7,820 nt of DNA from Thiotrichales bacterium (GTDB lineage: Bacteria; Pseudomonadota; Gammaproteobacteria; UWMA-0217). Location of the stretch: the NCBI GenBank assembly GCA_024763135.1, contig JANTGD010000161.1, positions 1 through 7,820 on the forward strand, read 5' to 3'. The translations under genes and the position numbers were made by a program. A model generated the notes under the pieces. The model did no database searches and was not told the origin of the DNA. It saw only the letters and a list, made by a program, of their open reading frames with translations. This document shows, one piece after another, positions 5,865-7,820 of the stretch (its first letter is position 1; each line of letters opens with the position of its first letter).

Positions 5865-6862
5865 GTCAGTAGTGCAGCCACCTTATCGGCCAGTTCCATC
5901 ATGCGATTGACGTAACCCCATTCATTGTCATACCAGATCAGCAGTTTCACCTGCGTTTCATCGATCACCAGGGTCGAGGGTGCATCGACAATCGCGGAGC
6001 GCGGATCGTGTTTAAAATCTACTGATACCAAAGGGCGTTCTTCGTAGCCGAGGATGCCTTGCAGTGGTCCTTCTGCGGCCTCGCGTAATAGGGTATTGAT
6101 TTCTGTTGCGGTCACAGCTTGCGGTAATTCCACGACCAAGTCGGTCAGCGAGGCATTGAGCAATGGTACGCGGACGGCCATGCCATTGAGCTTGCCTGCA
6201 AGTTCGGGAAAAATCTGCACGATCGCTTTGGCCGAGCCCGAGGTTGTGGGGATCAAGGATTCTCCGCAGGCACGGGCTCGGCGCAGGTCCTTGTGGCCCT
6301 TGTCGACGATGGTTTGCGTATTGGTGATATCGTGTATCGTTGTCATGCAGCCATGCACGATGCCGATTTTTTCATGTAAGACCTTGATCACCGGTGCCAG
6401 GCAGTTGGTGGTACAGGAGGCCGCCGTCAGCAGATGATGTGCTGCAGGATCGTAGCAGTGATCGTTCACGCCATAGACAATATTGAGGGCGCCATTGACG
6501 GGCGCTGCCACAATGACTTTTTTAACACCCTGTGCAAAGTAAGCGGCCAGTTGCTCAGGTTTGCGAAAGCGCCCCGTGGCTTCGATCACGATATCGCAGC
6601 GGGACCAGTCGCTTGCTGCGATAGTCGGCTGCATGCTGTAAGCAATGCTGCGATCGTCAATGTGTAAGTGCTCTGCGGATCCGCTGCAAGCAGGGTCCCA
6701 AATCCCATGTACCGAGTCGAACTTCAGGAGGTGCGCGGCGGTAGCAGCATCCCCACTGATTTCGTTGATTTGTTGGAACGAAAAGCGCGGATTGTGCCAG
6801 GCGGCACGCAGCCCCAGACGTCCCATGCGGCCAAAACCGTTAATGCCAATTGTTGTGGTCAT
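5861..6862 (-). CDS. ArsJ-associated glyceraldehyde-3-phosphate dehydrogenase
   Basis: This 333-residue, full-length GAPDH-family enzyme works in arsenate resistance rather than being the housekeeping glycolytic copy, judging from its place next to arsJ. With arsenate in place of phosphate it oxidises glyceraldehyde-3-phosphate to 1-arseno-3-phosphoglycerate, the ArsJ substrate. The NAD-binding start GINGFGRMGRLGLRA (6-20) is intact. The catalytic cysteine is C150 in ASCTTN and its histidine partner is H177 in TTIHDITNTQ. The substrate-site segments TSGSAKA (207-213) and RVPL (231-234) and the C-terminal YDNEWGYVNRM (311-321) are present. The position usually filled by Asp at the end of the second beta strand reads INEIS, as I would expect for a divergent paralogue. 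The stop codon TAA overlaps a MITE TTAA flank. Upstream is a weak CAGG ribosome site. ArsR is divergent, 498 nt away. Confidence 0.94.
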   Translation of the reverse strand: MTTTIGINGFGRMGRLGLRAAWHNPRFSFQQINEISGDAATAAHLLKFDSVHGIWDPACSGSAEHLHIDDRSIAYSMQPTIAASDWSRCDIVIEATGRFRKPEQLAAYFAQGVKKVIVAAPVNGALNIVYGVNDHCYDPAAHHLLTAASCTTNCLAPVIKVLHEKIGIVHGCMTTIHDITNTQTIVDKGHKDLRRARACGESLIPTTSGSAKAIVQIFPELAGKLNGMAVRVPLLNASLTDLVVELPQAVTATEINTLLREAAEGPLQGILGYEERPLVSVDFKHDPRSAIVDAPSTLVIDETQVKLLIWYDNEWGYVNRMMELADKVAALLT

Positions 6863-7067
6863 AAGTCGTGCCTGTCGGTGTTCCGATGAACAGCTGTTGC
6901 ATGGATAGATCGATGTTGCGCAGCGGGATTCTAATTGGGGCGTCTAATATGCACAAGAACAGATATAAGCTGTCACAAAAAATTCATACAGTAGCGGAGC
7001 GGATGGATCGGTGTGTCATAATCGGGCAGCGGTTTGGGTCTCCTTATACCTCGTCCAGCCTGAAATG

Positions 7068-7123
7068 ACGGATACAGTGGATCAGCCAGCATGCCCGGGC
7101 AGGCGTGCTGGCGACTCATCCGT
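7068..7123. other. Strong hairpin in the divergent ars intergenic region
   Basis: GCCAGCATGCC (7085-7095) pairs with GGCGTGCTGGC (7102-7112) through 11 bp with one G-T pair and a 6-nt loop. An outer arm ACGGAT (7068-7073) pairs with ATCCGT (7118-7123) across an asymmetric internal loop. No T run follows on either strand. It lies between two genes that diverge from it, so it is not a terminator for either. An untranslated structured RNA, a remnant element or a protein-binding palindrome all remain possible. Confidence 0.5.
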
Positions 7124-7196
7124 AGACAGCGCACCGCAATGGCGTACCGCTTGTTGTATAGTATGTAGCGCCATGCCTTGTTTCTAAGTGATGTTT

Positions 7197-7317
7197 GTAA
7201 CGACTCAGCTCAGCCCTGAAACGCACCAGCTCTGCGTTAGAAAATGGTCATTGGCACTTGTGAACCCACATTTTTCGCCTTGTTCCAGCGCATTTCAGGG
7301 GTGAGCTGAGCAGTTAC
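7197..7317. mobile_element. Family-2 MITE-like element B immediately upstream of arsR
   Basis: This 121-bp imperfect palindrome has arms 7197-7224 and 7290-7317 pairing at 24 of 28 positions (GTAAC, a 2-bp mismatch, CTCAGCTCA, a mismatch, CCCTGAAA, a mismatch, GC), around a 65-base centre. Its reverse complement aligns end to end with the 121-bp element at 4321-4441, and its GTAAC...CTCAGC ends match the element at 4129-4250. No flanking 8-bp duplication is clear: TGATGTTT on the left against TTCACTTT on the right. It ends 43 nt before the arsR ATG, so the arsR promoter either lies in those 43 nt or uses the element end. No coding content. Confidence 0.7.
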
Positions 7318-7325
7318 TTCACTTT

Positions 7326-7354
7326 TTGACAACTCACTGAATAGTTATTGATTT
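7326..7354 (+). promoter_or_regulatory. Candidate arsR promoter and ArsR operator
   Basis: A perfect TTGACA (-35 type) lies at 7326-7331, exactly 35 bases before the arsR ATG. The -10 position at 17-bp spacing reads TGATTT, a poor match. AT-rich dyad sequence TCACTGAATAGTTATTGA (7334-7351) with AATAGTTATT at its core resembles the AT-rich inverted repeats bound by ArsR proteins near their own promoters. If this -35 is used, transcription would begin at or near the ATG. Confidence 0.25.
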
Positions 7355-7360
7355 TTTACC

Positions 7361-7711
7361 ATGTTGACTGCAGAAACCTACACGCGTGCCCTCGCAGATT
7401 TGACCCGCTTGAGAATTCTGATGTTGTTACTTCAGGAGGAAGAGCTCTGTGTCTGTGAGCTCACACATGCGCTGGATATGGTCCAACCCAAAATTTCGCG
7501 GCATCTTGCTGTGTTGCGTGAGAAAGGGATTCTTCAAGATCGGCGCAATGGACTTTGGATCTTTTATCGCTTGCATCCCGATTTGCCTGACTGGGCTGTC
7601 AAGACACTCCAGGCGCTTGCTGAGGGGTGTGTCGATAAAGCGCCCTACGTGCAGGATCGGCAGCGTCTTTCTCAGACCGATGTGCGTAATGGTCTCAAAA
7701 GCTGCGGTTAG
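7361..7711 (+). CDS. arsR: ArsR-family arsenic-responsive transcriptional repressor
   Basis: This 116-residue winged helix-turn-helix repressor resembles the R773-type ArsR closely. Its segments are ALADLTRLRILMLL (10-23), the As(III)/Sb(III) site ELCVCEL with C30 and C32, and the recognition helix region VQPKISRHLAVLREKG. The wing is DRRNGLWIFYRL. The third cysteine found three residues after the CxC pair in R773 ArsR is Thr35 here, as in other family members; the CxC pair is the part needed for induction. The repressor releases DNA on binding trivalent arsenic. Its divergent placement makes gapdh-arsJ and itself the likely targets. The ATG at 7361 follows an in-frame stop at 7349 and fits the family N-terminus. 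No Shine-Dalgarno precedes it (TTGATTTTTTACC), so translation may be leaderless or weak. Confidence 0.95.
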   Translation: MLTAETYTRALADLTRLRILMLLLQEEELCVCELTHALDMVQPKISRHLAVLREKGILQDRRNGLWIFYRLHPDLPDWAVKTLQALAEGCVDKAPYVQDRQRLSQTDVRNGLKSCG

Positions 7712-7717
7712 CAGGCT

Positions 7718-7739
7718 GTTGGCGTACTAGTACACCGAC
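7718..7739. other. Palindrome downstream of arsR
   Basis: GTTGGCGTACTAGTACACCGAC is readable as an inverted repeat with one mismatch and one G-T pair around the perfect 10-mer GTACTAGTAC (7724-7733). It starts 7 bases after the arsR stop. No T run follows, so an intrinsic terminator is weakly supported. It could equally be the outer end of another short element running off the window. Confidence 0.35.
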
Positions 7740-7820
7740 AAGTTCAAACTGTCTATATCAGCGCAAACCCACGCGTTCAGAACAAGGCATTGTTGCGAAG
7801 CCATGGTTGTTCCATGTCGA
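7740..7820. other. Non-coding right edge
   Basis: No gene is supported. GAACAA (7780-7785) and TTGTTC (7807-7812) form an inverted repeat, and GAACAAGGC (7780-7788) also occurs in the family-2 element (reverse strand of 7197-7317). A short frame begins ATG at 7803 but is cut by the window end and has no ribosome site. Confidence 0.35.

Larger units (their letters stand above)
6863..7360. other. Divergent ars regulatory region
   Basis: These 498 bases separate the divergent gapdh-arsJ operon and arsR, so both promoters and any ArsR operator should be here. Visible contents are a strong hairpin (7068-7123) and a 121-bp family-2 element (7197-7317). ATACAGT occurs twice in direct orientation (6986-6992 and 7072-7078). 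I could not pick a credible promoter for gapdh by eye. The length is unusual for such an intergenic region; the element accounts for about a quarter of it. Confidence 0.5.

Noticed and set aside
7197..7317. Integron attC-like site: ~120 bp imperfect palindrome with TAAC and GTTA at its ends
   Set aside because: The end sequence GTTACTT does not fit the attC core GTTRRRY and the left end does not fit RYYYAAC. No integrase or cassette order is visible, and the relative at 4129-4250 has an 8-bp target duplication, which attC sites do not make.

Overview
The window looks like an accessory or genome-edge stretch of a gammaproteobacterial chromosome. The protein families fit this: an R773-type ArsR, an ArsJ/GAPDH pair and a MoxR/VWA pair. 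The host assignment is inferred from protein style and is only tentative; nothing here fixes genus. No rRNA, tRNA, CRISPR array or complete insertion sequence is visible.

Layout, left to right. Positions 1-229 are non-coding with small hairpins. A leftward operon follows: a MoxR-type AAA+ ATPase (2596 to 1550), then a protein with an HExxH metallopeptidase-like N-terminus and a VWA domain with an intact MIDAS (1474 to 230). A 546-base intergenic region holds a 168-bp MITE-like element (2808-2975) and leads to a rightward 59-codon gene of unknown function (3143-3322). This gene converges on a leftward rhomboid protease gene (3965 to 3363). A second non-coding block (3966-4469) carries two related ~121-bp inverted-repeat elements. 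Next comes a leftward arsenate-detoxification operon, gapdh (6862 to 5861) then arsJ (5681 to 4470), with a second copy of the 168-bp element filling the space between the two genes. The divergent 6863-7360 region holds a stable hairpin and a third ~121-bp element, followed by rightward arsR (7361-7711). The last ~110 bases are non-coding and palindrome-rich.

How the genes work together. In the known ArsJ pathway the operon-encoded GAPDH uses arsenate in place of phosphate to make 1-arseno-3-phosphoglycerate. ArsJ exports this compound, which then breaks down outside the cell. ArsR, with its As(III)-binding CxC motif, is the likely repressor. No arsC, arsB or acr3 is in the window. The MoxR and VWA proteins are a typical chaperone-like pair whose client is unknown.

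The least expected content is two families of short non-autonomous elements. Family 1 has two copies, both 168 bp including TTAA at each end, about 86% identical by my ungapped count. Its ends (GGAAGCTCTGAT) and TTAA duplication fit the IS5 subgroup. Family 2 has two clearly related 121-bp copies (4321-4441 and 7197-7317) and one 122-bp relative (4129-4250). Its ends are GTAAC-type, and the relative at 4129-4250 has a perfect 8-bp flanking duplication (TATTTTAC), which fits IS66-type ends. At least four of these five insertions sit in or beside the arsenic genes: one at the gapdh stop codon, one just after arsJ, one just before arsR, and one further downstream of arsJ.
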